A DNA stretch of 47,307 nt from Bacteroidota bacterium. Lineage in GTDB: Bacteria; Bacteroidota; Bacteroidia; AKYH767-A; 2013-40CM-41-45. Shown here one piece after another: positions 18,127 to 26,660 of this stretch. The notes below the pieces were generated by a model, which was not told the DNA's origin, did not search any database, and saw only the letters and a list, made by a program, of their open reading frames with translations. The DNA lies in NCBI GenBank assembly GCA_004295015.1, contig SHNE01000043.1:1-47307 (forward strand), written 5' to 3'. Each line of letters starts with the position of its first letter. Position 1 is the stretch's first letter. The translations under genes and the position numbers were made by a program.

Positions 18127-18585
18127 TTATTTTTCGCATATTTCTTTCAATTTGTTGAGGGCATTTGGGTATGTATCATTCATATAGTCCAAAAAATCTT
18201 CTACCGTGTCGAGGTCAACGCTAACTGTGGTAATTCCGTTTGTCTCTGTGAATGTGTAGTTTTCAAATCCATTAGCCCATTTATCTACTTCCGGACCTGA
18301 AGTGATTTCTTCATTCGCTTTAACAAGTCCGTAATGACGGATGGAAACAAATTGATTGGGAATATTATCGGATATTTCCGAAACCATACCGCCCTTTTCG
18401 CCCTTCTCATCAACGCCCAGGAATAACATTTTACTTCCCTTATTCCAGGCCCCCTCGTAGGTAGATGTAGGGTTAAACAAAGCAGTCCATTGCTCATACG
18501 TTGATTTGTTGCTGATACCCAGCATTACATCGTATACCTTATTTGCCGGAGCATTAATGCTTACTTGGAATTTTATTTTTTTCAT
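18127..18585 (-). CDS. SRPBCC / AHSA1-type ligand-binding protein
   Basis: Protein of 152 residues with the START-like helix-grip fold: KFQVSINAPANKVYDVMLG, YEQWTALFNPTSTYEGAWNKGSKMLFLG, MVSEISDNIPNQFVSIRHYG, NYTFTETNGITTVSVDLD and a long C-terminal helix. The family binds hydrophobic ligands or acts as a stress chaperone (Aha1-like). No catalytic residue can be named. It is a single gene with repeat copies on both sides. Confidence 0.85.
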   Translation of the reverse strand: MKKIKFQVSINAPANKVYDVMLGISNKSTYEQWTALFNPTSTYEGAWNKGSKMLFLGVDEKGEKGGMVSEISDNIPNQFVSIRHYGLVKANEEITSGPEVDKWANGFENYTFTETNGITTVSVDLDTVEDFLDYMNDTYPNALNKLKEICEK

Positions 18586-18872
18586 GAGGATTTATATTTG
18601 TGTGATTTAATTTACCGGGTTCAATACATTAGTTCAATTTAGAGAGGTAGAATTTACATCGATAAGCAGAATGTTCTGCACAAGCCTATTGCATTTGGTC
18701 ATTCCGCTCTTGCGCTATACATCTTTCCAGCACTAAATGTAAAATAATTAAATGAAATTATAAATTGATTTAAAAGTGCTTGACGCAAGGGGCGGAAACA
18801 ACTTGCTCACGAGCATTTTCACAAGAATCCGCCGGGCCGAAGGATGGTCATTCTCGGTCGTATCGGTCAGTA
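18586..18872. repeat. Intergenic hairpin repeat (copy E)
   Basis: About 18668-18845: left hairpin AGAATG...CATTCCG with CTGCACAAGCC inside, ATCTTTCCAGCACTAAATG, core AATTAAATGAAATTATAAAT, then GCAAGGGGCGGAAAC and AAGAATCCGCCGGGCC. One of the more complete copies. Confidence 0.65.
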
Positions 18873-19769
18873 TTATTTTGAGTGTTTTTTGTCAAGGAAT
18901 TTTTCAATCATTGGAACTATAAGGTCGCTTTCTTTAAAGTCGGGTGTAATCGTTGTAACCTCTCCAATATATTGTCCGTGTCCACCTGGAATTATTGCTA
19001 ATTCAGAGTTGGCAATTTGTCTGTGAAGTTCAATAGCGTGTTCCGGTGTAATAACATCTTTGTCACCTATGACTATTAAAGTTGGTGCTGTTATAGATTT
19101 AATTTGTTCGTCCGGAATGTCTTTGAAGTTTACCATTCTCTTTGCATCTCTATCGTGCATAACTTGCAAACCATTGGTATCTGCTGCAACTTTTTTGTAA
19201 CCAAGTTTAAGCAACTCGGGCATGTTTTCCAGTTTGGCATTTTCCATAAAGCCCCAAAACCAGGGAGGAACACCGTTACGTTTGGCTAGTGCTGAACCTA
19301 AAATTATTTTGTCAACAAATTCAGGATGTCGAATGGCAATGTGTAAGGTAGTCGTCCCACCGTTGCTAAAGCCGAAAAAGTCGGCTTTGTCAATGTTTAA
19401 GTTTTTGAGAAGTGTCGTAACATCGCTGGCGTCCTGTTCAAATGTAAGGTCAGCATTTCGGTCGTTTGTCCGTCCGTGAGCTTGTAATTCAATTGCAATT
19501 ACTTTTCTCTTCTTAGCAAGTAAGGGAATTACTTTTTCAAAACTTGTCTGAATGGTCGAACCTCCACCGTGAATTAAAACAAGTGGCTTGCCTTGTCCGT
19601 GAATTTCGTAATACATTTTTAGTCCATTCACTTCTGAATAACCGCTCGTGCTATCCTGCGTTGTTGCCTTATCTGTTGTCGTTTGAGAAGTCACTTTTTT
19701 ATTGTCTGAATTCTTACAGCCTGAAATTACTAAGGTTGTCAAGCTTATTAAAATGGCTTGTTTTATCAT
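18873..19769 (-). CDS. Alpha/beta-hydrolase lipoprotein
   Basis: Protein of 298 residues with a lipoprotein signal (lipobox LVISGC, Cys at about 18), so it is probably anchored in the envelope. The hydrolase domain has LVLIHGGGST for the oxyanion region, FGFSNGGTT for the nucleophile elbow (Ser), VIGDKDVITPEH for the acidic residue and IPGGHGQY for the catalytic His, so the triad is complete. Substrates could be esters or lactones. It is a single gene. The short Thr/Ser-rich linker after the lipobox is typical. Confidence 0.88.
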   Translation of the reverse strand: MIKQAILISLTTLVISGCKNSDNKKVTSQTTTDKATTQDSTSGYSEVNGLKMYYEIHGQGKPLVLIHGGGSTIQTSFEKVIPLLAKKRKVIAIELQAHGRTNDRNADLTFEQDASDVTTLLKNLNIDKADFFGFSNGGTTTLHIAIRHPEFVDKIILGSALAKRNGVPPWFWGFMENAKLENMPELLKLGYKKVAADTNGLQVMHDRDAKRMVNFKDIPDEQIKSITAPTLIVIGDKDVITPEHAIELHRQIANSELAIIPGGHGQYIGEVTTITPDFKESDLIVPMIEKFLDKKHSK

Positions 19770-19894
19770 TTGTCAAATTTATTTTTTTGCACTGTCGGTT
19801 CCAGGGTGCAATGCCGCGGTAGCATTACGCCTGACGTTATGCAGATTTGTACTATGAGCGCTAGGTTTTTCAACTGATTTCTCAGAGAATATCC
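19770..19894. repeat. Intergenic hairpin with attC-like half box
   Basis: Contains AATGCCGCGGTAGCATT (about 19810-19826), an imperfect palindrome, followed by GCCTGACGTTATGC. GTTATGC resembles one core box of an integron attC site. No partner box is seen on the other side, so this is at most a remnant. Confidence 0.3.
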
Positions 19895-20224
19895 TCATTT
19901 CACACTAATTATTTCTTCTATAGATTTAAATACCGGTCGACCCTTGGCCAATATTAAGTCTCTTTCCTTATTTGCTCCGGGACTTTCAGCCAAAAGCAAA
20001 AGAGCATCGCAAGAATTAATTAGCGCAAGTGAAATTTCCATTATAGCTTTATAGCGATCAGGAACATTGGCTTTTTCAAGAACAGGGAGAGCCGCATTCA
20101 TTCCAATAATTGGTATGTGTCCAAGTTCTAAAAGTTTAGCAGCAGCAAGGTTCATTGCATCGAGATTTAATTGTCTTTGTTCCTCCGTGTCTGCAGAATA
20201 TGGTCCGGCTACTCCAATTATCAT
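19895..20224 (-). CDS. DUF4406 / nucleoside 2-deoxyribosyltransferase-like protein
   Basis: Protein of 109 residues. MIIGVAGPYSADTEEQRQLNLDAM, LLELGHIPIIGMNAALPV, MEISLALINSCDALLLLAESPGANKERDLILAKGRPVF matches the DUF4406 fold, a Rossmann-like relative of nucleoside 2-deoxyribosyltransferases. The start of the final motif (SPGANKE) corresponds to the S.G...E nucleotide-binding and catalytic segment. The activity is unproven. It is encoded 28 bases downstream of the VOC gene on the same strand, and the two may be co-transcribed. Confidence 0.82.
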   Translation of the reverse strand: MIIGVAGPYSADTEEQRQLNLDAMNLAAAKLLELGHIPIIGMNAALPVLEKANVPDRYKAIMEISLALINSCDALLLLAESPGANKERDLILAKGRPVFKSIEEIISVK

Positions 20225-20252
20225 TTGTTGTTTTATTTGAAAGATTTAGGCA

Positions 20253-20705
20253 TTAAACATTATCAGGACTTGAATTCCCTTTATATTTCGGGTCAAAGTC
20301 CACCATCCATTCAATGCCATATTTGTCTCTGAACATTCCAAAGTATGAACCCCAGGGACTATCGGCCATGGGCATTTCAATTTGTCCGCCTGCTGAAAGC
20401 CCATTAAATAACTTGTCTGCCTCATCTTTGCTTTCTGTGCTGATCGAAATTTTACTTCTGTTTTCGTTTTCGTTTGTTCGTCCCATTATTTCCGGAACAT
20501 CATTAGCCATCAAAACATTATTTCCAATAGGCAAAGCAATGTGCATTATTTTATCTGCTTCCTTCTCCGACACAGGAAATTCCGGGCTTGCCATTTCTTT
20601 GAAACGCACAATCATGGCGAACTCCCCGCCAAATACTGATTTGTAAAAATTGAATGCTTCTTCGGCATTTCCGTTGAAGTTGATGTGAGGATTGATAAGT
20701 GCCAT
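20253..20705 (-). CDS. VOC / PhnB-like glyoxalase-fold protein
   Basis: Protein of 150 residues of the PhnB-like vicinal-oxygen-chelate group: INPHINFNGNAEEAFNFYKSVFGGEF, IMHIALPIGNNVLMANDVPE, LFNGLSAGGQIEMPMADSPWGSYFGMFRDKYGIEWMVDFD. Its length and motif order are normal. Family members act in resistance or small-molecule chemistry, but many have no known substrate. Metal ligands of true glyoxalases are only partly present. It precedes the DUF4406 gene by 28 bases. Confidence 0.9.
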   Translation of the reverse strand: MALINPHINFNGNAEEAFNFYKSVFGGEFAMIVRFKEMASPEFPVSEKEADKIMHIALPIGNNVLMANDVPEIMGRTNENENRSKISISTESKDEADKLFNGLSAGGQIEMPMADSPWGSYFGMFRDKYGIEWMVDFDPKYKGNSSPDNV

Positions 20706-20969
20706 AATTTTATTTCCGGATGTTATTATTTTATATTTTTTCTTTCAGTTCTTCTTGTCAAATTAAATGTTGTGTGCAAACCTATTGTCCTGACTTATCT
20801 TGCCCTGGAACATAATTCCTTCGCTCCATAAAAATAAATAAATATCTTGAAGTGTACATTATTTTTGCACTTAATTGTTGCTTGCTACAAAGGTAGAATC
20901 ATCTGGCGCTCTTTGCTTTCATCACAGTTCTCCGCCGAGCGGGGCATTAAAAAAATTATTCAAAGCATA
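20706..20969. repeat. Intergenic hairpin repeat (copy F)
   Basis: About 20767-20945: TGTGTGCAAACC, CCTTCGCTCCATAAAAATA, a diverged core, then GCTACAAAGGTAGAATCATC, TGGCGCTCTTTGCTTTCATC and TCTCCGCCGAGCGGGG. The arms are better kept than the core. Confidence 0.55.
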
Positions 20970-21437
20970 TCAGAACTTTTTAATCTTGTAATGATTCATA
21001 ACACCAGGAGTTAAAGAGCATATAAGAATGCTTAATCCAACTAATATAATTACGGGTTGGATCCAAAAATACTCTGTAATCAGGAGCTGAATTGCTATCC
21101 AAAGAATTGTTGTTATACCCGTATATAAAGAAAATGCCCAAGCCCAATGTCTATCTGAATAGATGTTCAACATATCGATAATTTTGAAATTTAATTTAAA
21201 TGCTAAACCACAAAAAGTTAGAATGGAAGGTAATCCAACGAAAGTGAAAAGTAATAAACCAGGTATAAAGAAGTTAGAGAACCCTGAATTCTTCAAAAAA
21301 TCCTGATTCATTTGCAATAAGGAGCCGTCTGATTTAAGCATCAGCATAAAGCCACCAATACAAGCATTAATACCAAGAAATAAATGCAATAAATACAGTA
21401 GATACCGAATGAATTTATGCTCACTTATATGACTCAT
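20970..21437 (-). CDS. Small four-helix membrane protein, unknown
   Basis: Protein of 155 residues with four hydrophobic segments (about 13-34, 52-78, 95-117 and 122-145) and a polar loop with a histidine (DRHWAWAFSLY). I do not recognise the family. The layout resembles small Bacteroidota membrane proteins of unknown role. It is single on the minus strand, and the start at 21437 (MSHISEHKF) is plausible. Confidence 0.55.
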   Translation of the reverse strand: MSHISEHKFIRYLLYLLHLFLGINACIGGFMLMLKSDGSLLQMNQDFLKNSGFSNFFIPGLLLFTFVGLPSILTFCGLAFKLNFKIIDMLNIYSDRHWAWAFSLYTGITTILWIAIQLLITEYFWIQPVIILVGLSILICSLTPGVMNHYKIKKF

Positions 21438-21557
21438 ATGCTTAGTATATTAAAGAGCTTTTTGTCATGGATTGACTAATTATTGTTTTTGATTTTGTTC
21501 TGCTCTCATTTTAATTCCCTTCATACATTTACTCATCATTACAATATCGCCAAAATC

Positions 21558-21735
21558 CCTGCTAAACGGAATGGTGTGCGCAAGCCTCGAGTGCCTCGTC
21601 ATTCCGCTCTAGTACGAACCGTCCTCCCTGCAATAAATGTAAATAATTAATTGAAATTGTAAATTGCTTTGAAGATGGCTGCTGCAAGGGTGAAATCACC
21701 TTGCGCATTGCCTTTCACACAAGATTCCACCCAAG
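21558..21735 (+). repeat. Interspersed hairpin repeat, best-kept copy (copy G)
   Basis: Reference copy of the family. Left hairpin: CGGAATG, interior with TGTGCGCAAGCC, then CATTCCG. AT core: ATAAATGTAAATAATTAA starting near 21633, then GAAATTGTAAATTGCTTT. Right hairpin: GGGTGAAATC (21688-21697), a 25-nt interior (21698-21722) and GATTCCACCC (21723-21732). The strand marks the direction in which the core reads ATAAATG; all copies in the window share it. Confidence 0.75.
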
Positions 21736-21848
21736 ACTCGTTTTTTCTAAACTTTTGAAAATTAAATGGTGCTTGATATTAAAATCCTTTTCAATATGAA
21801 TTTAGTATGATTTTACAAAATAAGGTATGTAATTCATTTGCTTTGTCG

Positions 21849-21856
21849 TATATTTG
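21849..21856 (+). promoter_or_regulatory. Possible Bacteroidota -7 promoter box
   Basis: TATATTTG fits the TAnnTTTG -7 consensus of the Bacteroidota housekeeping sigma factor and lies just ahead of a short leader reading frame. No TTTG at the usual -33 distance is seen, so it is tentative. Confidence 0.35.
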
Positions 21857-21874
21857 TATTTGATTAGCAAAAAA

Positions 21875-21982
21875 ATGAAAGCTTTAAATATTAATTGTCC
21901 GATTTTTTCGAGTATAGGTAGCCGCCCAGGCTATCTGTGGACAATGTTGCTATCATCAAGTAATAAAGACTTTATAGATTAA
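21875..21982 (+). CDS. Possible leader peptide upstream of glutamate-synthase-like gene
   Basis: Short frame of 35 codons starting MKALNINCPIFSSIG and ending NKDFID. It follows a TAnnTTTG box by about 18 bases and stops directly before a strong terminator hairpin, the arrangement expected for transcription attenuation of the downstream plus-strand pair. It has no run of one amino acid that would betray the signal, and an internal stem TAGCC/GGCTA (about 21919-21933) could pair instead. Whether it is translated is unknown. Confidence 0.35.
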   Translation: MKALNINCPIFSSIGSRPGYLWTMLLSSSNKDFID

Positions 21983-22016
21983 GCCTCCGTTGCATATTTA
22001 ACGGAGGACTTTTTTC
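21983..22016 (+). terminator. Rho-independent terminator / attenuator ahead of FMN glutamate-synthase-like gene
   Basis: CCTCCGTT, an 8-base loop, AACGGAGG, then AC and a T run. The hairpin is perfect over 8 pairs. It sits 80 bases before the ATG of the next plus-strand gene and just after the short leader frame, so it can either end the leader transcript or act as an attenuator. Confidence 0.7.
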
Positions 22017-22097
22017 AAATTTATCTTTTTAGGAAGGACGGATGCGTCATTCCTAATATTCATTACTTGTTATTTACAAAGAATCATTTAAAGAAGC

Positions 22098-23651
22098 ATG
22101 AGCTTTAATAAAATACATTTCCCATTCCTTCTGGTTTGGCTATCAACAATTCTGCTGCTTGTTACATTCGGCTCTCTGGTTGTCAGTCATGTTATTGTTA
22201 GCACATGGTTACTCTTTCCATTGTTGTTGCTTGCATTAGTGTCTTTTGATACATTTCAGAAGAAGCATGCCATCAGAAAAAACTATCCTATCATAGGAAG
22301 ATTGCGTTATTTATTGGAGTCTATACGACCTGAAATCAGGCAGTATTTTTTTGAAAACGAATTAGACGGAAAACCATTCAACAGGAGACAACGGTCTATT
22401 GTTTATCAACGGGCTAAGGATGTGAAACAGACTATTTCATTTGGGATGCAAGATGACCCAAATCGGATAGGCTATGAATGGGCTGCTCATACAATTTATC
22501 CAAAGAAGGCAGATCCTGCAACTTTCAGAGTTCTTATAGGAAACACTCAATGCAGGCAACCTTATAATGCCAGCATTTTAAACATTGGGGCCATGAGTTT
22601 TGGTGCATTAAGTAAAACTGCCATTGCGTCCCTCAACAAAGGCGCAGCCAAGGGCGGCTTCGCTCATAATACAGGGGAAGGTGGAATAAGTGAGTATCAT
22701 TTGCATGGTGCTGACATTATCTGGCAAATTGGAACAGGATACTTTGGATGCAGGAACAATGATGGCAGTTTTTCTGAAGAACTGTTTGCTAAGAATGCCG
22801 GAATACCTGAAGTTAAAATGATTGAGTTGAAACTATCCCAGGGAGCAAAACCCGGCCATGGTGGTTTGTTGCCTGCTAAAAAGAATACGCCTGAAATTGC
22901 CGGAATCAGGAATATTGAACCTTACAAAAATGTGCATTCACCTTCAGCACACACTGCCTTTAGTAATGCAATAGAATTAGTTCATTTCATTGGTAGACTT
23001 CGCGAATTATCAGACGGTAAACCGGTAGGGTTTAAAATATGTATCGGCAGGGAGCAAGAATTTATAGAGATCATTCAGGCTATTTCCGAAACCGGAATTA
23101 TTCCTGACTTTATAAACATTGACGGTGCAGAAGGAGGTACAGGTGCAGCACCATTGGAATTTATGGATTACATGGGAATGGCACTAACAGATGCACTTGT
23201 TTTTTCAAACAAAACACTTAAAGAATTCGATTTGAAAAAACACATTAAAATTATTGCATCAGGTAAAATGATAACAGCGTTTGATATTTCAAAGGCCATG
23301 GCTTTAGGCGCTGATGCCTGCTATACATCAAGGGGGATGATGTTTGCCCTTGGCTGCATTCAGGCATTGATATGTGACAGTGACAAATGCCCTGTCGGAA
23401 TTGCCACTCAAGACAGGGCACTTTACAAGGGCATTGATATTTCTGATAAAAGTGTGCGGGTAGCAAACTTTCACAAAAATACCATGATTGCATTAGCGAA
23501 TTTTATTGCTGCTTGTGGTTTTCAGAAACCGGGCGAATTAATTCCGGACATTTTCTTCAAACGAACGGAAGAAAATTTAAATCGGAGTTTTGCCGATCTC
23601 TATTTCAATAAAATCAACATAAATAAAAAACAATATACTTATCAAAACTAA
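22098..23651 (+). CDS. FMN-binding glutamate synthase family protein (GltB-like, membrane-anchored)
   Basis: Protein of 517 residues. Two N-terminal hydrophobic segments (about 9-27 and 29-48) anchor it. The rest is the FMN-binding TIM barrel of the glutamate synthase large subunit: NIGAMSFGALSKTA, GGFAHNTGEGGISEYH, QIGTGYFGCRN, LSQGAKPGHGGLLPAKK, FINIDGAEGGTGAAPLEF, KIIASGKMITAFDISKAMALGAD. The cysteine cluster CIQALICDSDKCPVGIATQ is in the place of the iron-sulfur ligands. The glutaminase and C-terminal beta-helix domains of true GltB are absent, so this is a stand-alone synthase-domain protein of uncertain reaction. With the Rnk-like gene it forms the only plus-strand unit inside the minus-strand accessory run. 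Confidence 0.9.
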   Translation: MSFNKIHFPFLLVWLSTILLLVTFGSLVVSHVIVSTWLLFPLLLLALVSFDTFQKKHAIRKNYPIIGRLRYLLESIRPEIRQYFFENELDGKPFNRRQRSIVYQRAKDVKQTISFGMQDDPNRIGYEWAAHTIYPKKADPATFRVLIGNTQCRQPYNASILNIGAMSFGALSKTAIASLNKGAAKGGFAHNTGEGGISEYHLHGADIIWQIGTGYFGCRNNDGSFSEELFAKNAGIPEVKMIELKLSQGAKPGHGGLLPAKKNTPEIAGIRNIEPYKNVHSPSAHTAFSNAIELVHFIGRLRELSDGKPVGFKICIGREQEFIEIIQAISETGIIPDFINIDGAEGGTGAAPLEFMDYMGMALTDALVFSNKTLKEFDLKKHIKIIASGKMITAFDISKAMALGADACYTSRGMMFALGCIQALICDSDKCPVGIATQDRALYKGIDISDKSVRVANFHKNTMIALANFIAACGFQKPGELIPDIFFKRTEENLNRSFADLYFNKININKKQYTYQN

Positions 23652-23664
23652 AAATTATTCTATC

Positions 23665-24069
23665 ATGAGACCTACAATTTCATTAACAGACTATAAAATA
23701 TTACGAAACCTAACACTTACTATTTCACCATCGCTGAAGATAGAAGAGGTTGCTCAGCTCAATAGGGAACTAGACAGAGCAACTATTATTGAAGACGGGA
23801 AATTAAGCGACAATATTGTAAGACTGAATTCTTTGGTTGAAATACTGGAATTCGAATCCGGTGTTACTACCTCGGTGGAAATTGTTTTGCCTGAATATGC
23901 TGACCTCAAAGCAAGAAAAATTTCTGTTTTAGCTCCTGTAAGCATCGCATTATTAGGCTTTAAAAAGGATGACAATATTGAATGGCAGATGCCGGGTGGA
24001 TTAAAACGTATTCAGATCATTAGTGTGACGAATAAGCAACACATCATACCTATTCCTTCGGAGGAATAG
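23665..24069 (+). CDS. Rnk / GreA-GreB C-terminal domain protein
   Basis: Protein of 134 residues with the layout of nucleoside diphosphate kinase regulator (Rnk) and Gre factors. A short N-terminal helical part (VAQLNRELDRATII) is followed by the FKBP-like C-terminal domain: NSLVEILEFESGVTTSVEIVLPEYADLKARKISVLAPVSIALLGFKKDDNIEWQMPGGLKRIQIISV. Such proteins bind RNA polymerase near the secondary channel. The true Gre coiled-coil tip is missing. It begins 13 bases after the glutamate-synthase-like gene, so the two are co-transcribed. Confidence 0.85.
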   Translation: MRPTISLTDYKILRNLTLTISPSLKIEEVAQLNRELDRATIIEDGKLSDNIVRLNSLVEILEFESGVTTSVEIVLPEYADLKARKISVLAPVSIALLGFKKDDNIEWQMPGGLKRIQIISVTNKQHIIPIPSEE

Positions 24070-24112
24070 AGAAAGATTTTGACAAAATATCTGTTAATTA
24101 TTATTTCCTTAT

Positions 24113-24139
24113 CCCATAAAACAACAAGTGATTTATGGG
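24113..24139 (+). terminator. Weak hairpin after the Rnk-like gene
   Basis: CCCATAAA and TTTATGGG pair perfectly over 8 bases around an 11-base loop, followed only by TTTG. It may be a weak terminator 44 bases after the stop codon. Confidence 0.4.
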
Positions 24140-24179
24140 TTTGCTGTGCCGGAACAGGAACATCCGGCTAAGCGGGTTT

Positions 24180-24330
24180 TTTGATATGCGATTTTTTTTG
24201 ATTTACGATTTTTGAATGGTGATTTTTGAATAGCGATTTTAAGATTCCGATTTGCTGATACGATAATCATCAAGCGCAGTCCAAAAACTTCTAAAATCAG
24301 AAATCAAAAATCAGCAATCGTAAATCAAAT
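24180..24330. repeat. Second locus of the 'aatcgtaaatcaaat' palindromic repeat
   Basis: Carries TTGATTTACGATTTTTGAAT, GCTGATACGATAATCATCAA, and the inverted counterpart AATCAGCAATCGTAAATCAA, matching the block at 13.7-14.1 kb in word order but as one unit. It lies directly beside hairpin-repeat copy H. Confidence 0.65.
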
Positions 24331-24332
24331 GC

Positions 24333-24490
24333 CTTGTGGCTAGGCTCATTCCGCTCTAACACAAACCTTCTTTCATGCAATAAATGTAAATAAATATTGG
24401 AAAATATAAATTCTTAAAGTGGTTTATTTATGGCTGCTACAAGGGCGGAATCTTGTGTGAATGCCATTGCGCCAGGTGATTCCGCCGACC
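24333..24490 (+). repeat. Interspersed hairpin repeat with inverted interior (copy H)
   Basis: GGCTCATTCCGCTCTAAC, TTCATGCAATAAATGTAAAT and a diverged core precede the right hairpin GGCGGAATC (24444-24452) / GATTCCGCC (24478-24486). Its 25-nt interior (24453-24477) is the reverse complement of the interior in the other copies: read backwards it matches copy G at 21 of 25 positions. Confidence 0.7.
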
Positions 24491-24514
24491 GGAGAAAAAT
24501 CTCGGCGGTTTTTT
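24482..24514 (+). terminator. Rho-independent terminator (plus strand)
   Basis: CCGCCGA (24482-24488) pairs with TCGGCGG (24502-24508), followed by six T. It reads for the plus strand and would stop transcripts from the glutamate-synthase-like/Rnk-like unit before they run antisense into the helicase gene. The left arm shares bases with the end of hairpin-repeat copy H. Confidence 0.75.
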
Positions 24515-26660
24515 ATAGCGCTAATGGATTTCCACACTCACCGCAAAAATTCCTTTCGCTTCCAAGTGGATGATTACATTTTGTACAAACTCTTACCGGA
24601 TTCAAGACATTTATGAATGCTGTTTGGTTTTTTGCATAAAATAATTGCGGTATTTCGTCAACGAATGGAGACTCATTTCCTAGCTCAGTAATTAAAAACA
24701 ACTCGTCTTTTGCTCGTGTTATTGCAACGTAAAACAATCGTCTTTCTTCTTCGAGCAGCATATCGTATTTTACATCTTTAAGAACTCTAAAAATTGCGTC
24801 ATCGAGCCAAACATCAGGAAATCCGCCGCTACCTTCAGTTAAGCCTATGATAAATACAGCTTTGGCTTCAAGACCTTTTGCGGCATGAATTGTTTTATAT
24901 GAAACAAATAGTTTTTCACCTTTCAATGACTCAAAATATGGCGAGAACATTTTTGATCTACGGTATAATACTAAAATATCATCCTTACCCAATCCTCTGG
25001 CATATAATTCGCGAACCTTTTCTGTTAAAAAATCTACACCGTCAACGTTTTCTCTATTTGCCCTATATATATGAATTTTAGTTGGTGATTGTTTAAAGGC
25101 TTTTACTTCTTTTGTAATTTGATTTTTGTTGTTTTTAATTACTTCATTACTTGCACCAACGATTGATTGATTGCTACGGTAATTGATATCGAGCTTATGA
25201 ACTTCAGAATTTTTGTAATGCGTTTCAAAATTTACAATGTAATCAACATTTGAGCCTCTAAATCCGTAAATGCTTTGCCAATCATCACCAACGCAGAACA
25301 ATTGAGTGTCATCAGTTAATAACAAATCAAGAAGAATTACCTGTAAGCTGTTGACGTCTTGAAATTCGTCAACCATTATGTATTTAAAATGGTTTTGATA
25401 TCGAACCCTTACATCTTCGTTCTCTTTCAATAATTTAATTGTTAGAATTATAAGATCATCGAAATCAAGGTAAGATTTGTTTGTACAATATTTTTTATAG
25501 CTGTTAATTAAAGGAAGAGCAAGCTCATAAAACACTCTAACTCTTTCGTGTTCACTTTTAGATGATTTTTCAAGAAGTAGTATATCGTTAGTGTCATCTG
25601 CCTTCATCATTGTCATGAGACGCTTAACCATTTTTAAAAAGTCTTCGATTTTATCATGGTAACTTTTAAATTCTTCAAGATAATTCAAAGTTACTTCTTC
25701 AGTCAAAGCTTCGGTTAATCTACCCATAACGATTTTTTCCATCGTTAGATTAAAAACGCTGGAATTATTCATAATAGACTCGTCGGTAGTCACAAAATGT
25801 TTTCCGCCTTGAGTAAACTGTTTTTCTTTATCAGACATTGGATAACTCTTATCTGATATGTGTTCTAAATAAAGATTAGCATTAGGAATAAAAAAATCTG
25901 GCCTGAATGAAAAATCTTTAAGGAACATTTTCTTTTCATAAACGTATTTTATGTTATGTCTGTATAGCCAATCTGCAATATCACGTTCCGATTTTGATTT
26001 TACAGTCTCGCCCTTAAGTGTTGTATAAGTTCTTTGACCAGGGTTTATGTTGCGCTGAATTTCATTATCAACGAAAATTCTATCAACGTAATAATCTAAT
26101 ATGTATCTTTTTAATTTGAGAATGTATTTTTTTTCTTTACAGGCGAGCGTAAGAATCTTCTGTATTATAGCACTTGGCTTTTCTGTCTGGATGATGATTT
26201 TTTTATCGACTTCCAGTTCTTCCGGGCTTTGGTCTGTTATTAGTTTGAATTTGTTATCAAAAACGGGGCTTCCGTTTTTCCTTAAAATATCGTAACAAAG
26301 AGCATGAAATGTTTTTACTGTTAAATTTGAAAGCCAAGAAATATCTTGAATCCTGCTTTTTCTTTCTGCATCTTTGAATTCCGCCTTTATTTTTTTGTCT
26401 TGGATAATGCTTTCATAAGTCCCCGATTTGTCACTTGAAATGATAAGCCGATCTATCATTTCGTTGGTGGCATTTTTCGTGAAAGTAATTGCAAGTATGC
26501 TTGAGGCCTTGACTTTCTTATCGCCTATTAAATGAAGAAGTTTTGAAACAACTGTTTTAGTTTTTCCTGAGCCGGCACCCGCTAAGACAAGAACCCGCTT
26601 ATTTTCTGAAAGAACAGAGTTTTTCTGTTTTTCATTTAGATTTTCGAGAACTACCGACAT
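24513..26660 (-). CDS. UvrD/HelD-like SF1 helicase with internal nuclease-like domain and zinc ribbon
   Basis: Protein of 715 residues. The helicase motifs are complete: AGAGSGKT (Walker A, 27-34), AITFTKNAT, MVDEFQDVNSLQ (Walker B), CVGDDWQSIYGFRGS, YRSNQSI, YKTIHAAKGLEAKAVF and LFYVAITRAKDELF. Between motif I and the DEFQD box (about residues 215-300) there is an inserted segment KSKSERDIADWL, Y.YEK, SFRPDFFIPNANLYLEH, as in the HelD (helicase IV) group, where a Vsr/PD-(D/E)XK-like domain is embedded. The last 25 residues (CTKC...CGECGNP) are a zinc ribbon. It probably unwinds DNA in repair, recombination or defence. It is a single gene, with the nuclease gene 26906-27907 upstream on the same strand. 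Confidence 0.9.
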   Translation of the reverse strand: MSVVLENLNEKQKNSVLSENKRVLVLAGAGSGKTKTVVSKLLHLIGDKKVKASSILAITFTKNATNEMIDRLIISSDKSGTYESIIQDKKIKAEFKDAERKSRIQDISWLSNLTVKTFHALCYDILRKNGSPVFDNKFKLITDQSPEELEVDKKIIIQTEKPSAIIQKILTLACKEKKYILKLKRYILDYYVDRIFVDNEIQRNINPGQRTYTTLKGETVKSKSERDIADWLYRHNIKYVYEKKMFLKDFSFRPDFFIPNANLYLEHISDKSYPMSDKEKQFTQGGKHFVTTDESIMNNSSVFNLTMEKIVMGRLTEALTEEVTLNYLEEFKSYHDKIEDFLKMVKRLMTMMKADDTNDILLLEKSSKSEHERVRVFYELALPLINSYKKYCTNKSYLDFDDLIILTIKLLKENEDVRVRYQNHFKYIMVDEFQDVNSLQVILLDLLLTDDTQLFCVGDDWQSIYGFRGSNVDYIVNFETHYKNSEVHKLDINYRSNQSIVGASNEVIKNNKNQITKEVKAFKQSPTKIHIYRANRENVDGVDFLTEKVRELYARGLGKDDILVLYRRSKMFSPYFESLKGEKLFVSYKTIHAAKGLEAKAVFIIGLTEGSGGFPDVWLDDAIFRVLKDVKYDMLLEEERRLFYVAITRAKDELFLITELGNESPFVDEIPQLFYAKNQTAFINVLNPVRVCTKCNHPLGSERNFCGECGNPLAL

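Noticed and set aside
19800..19840. A complete attC site ahead of the alpha/beta hydrolase gene
   Set aside because: Only one box-like GTTATGC and a short palindrome are visible; the opposite box and stem are absent.
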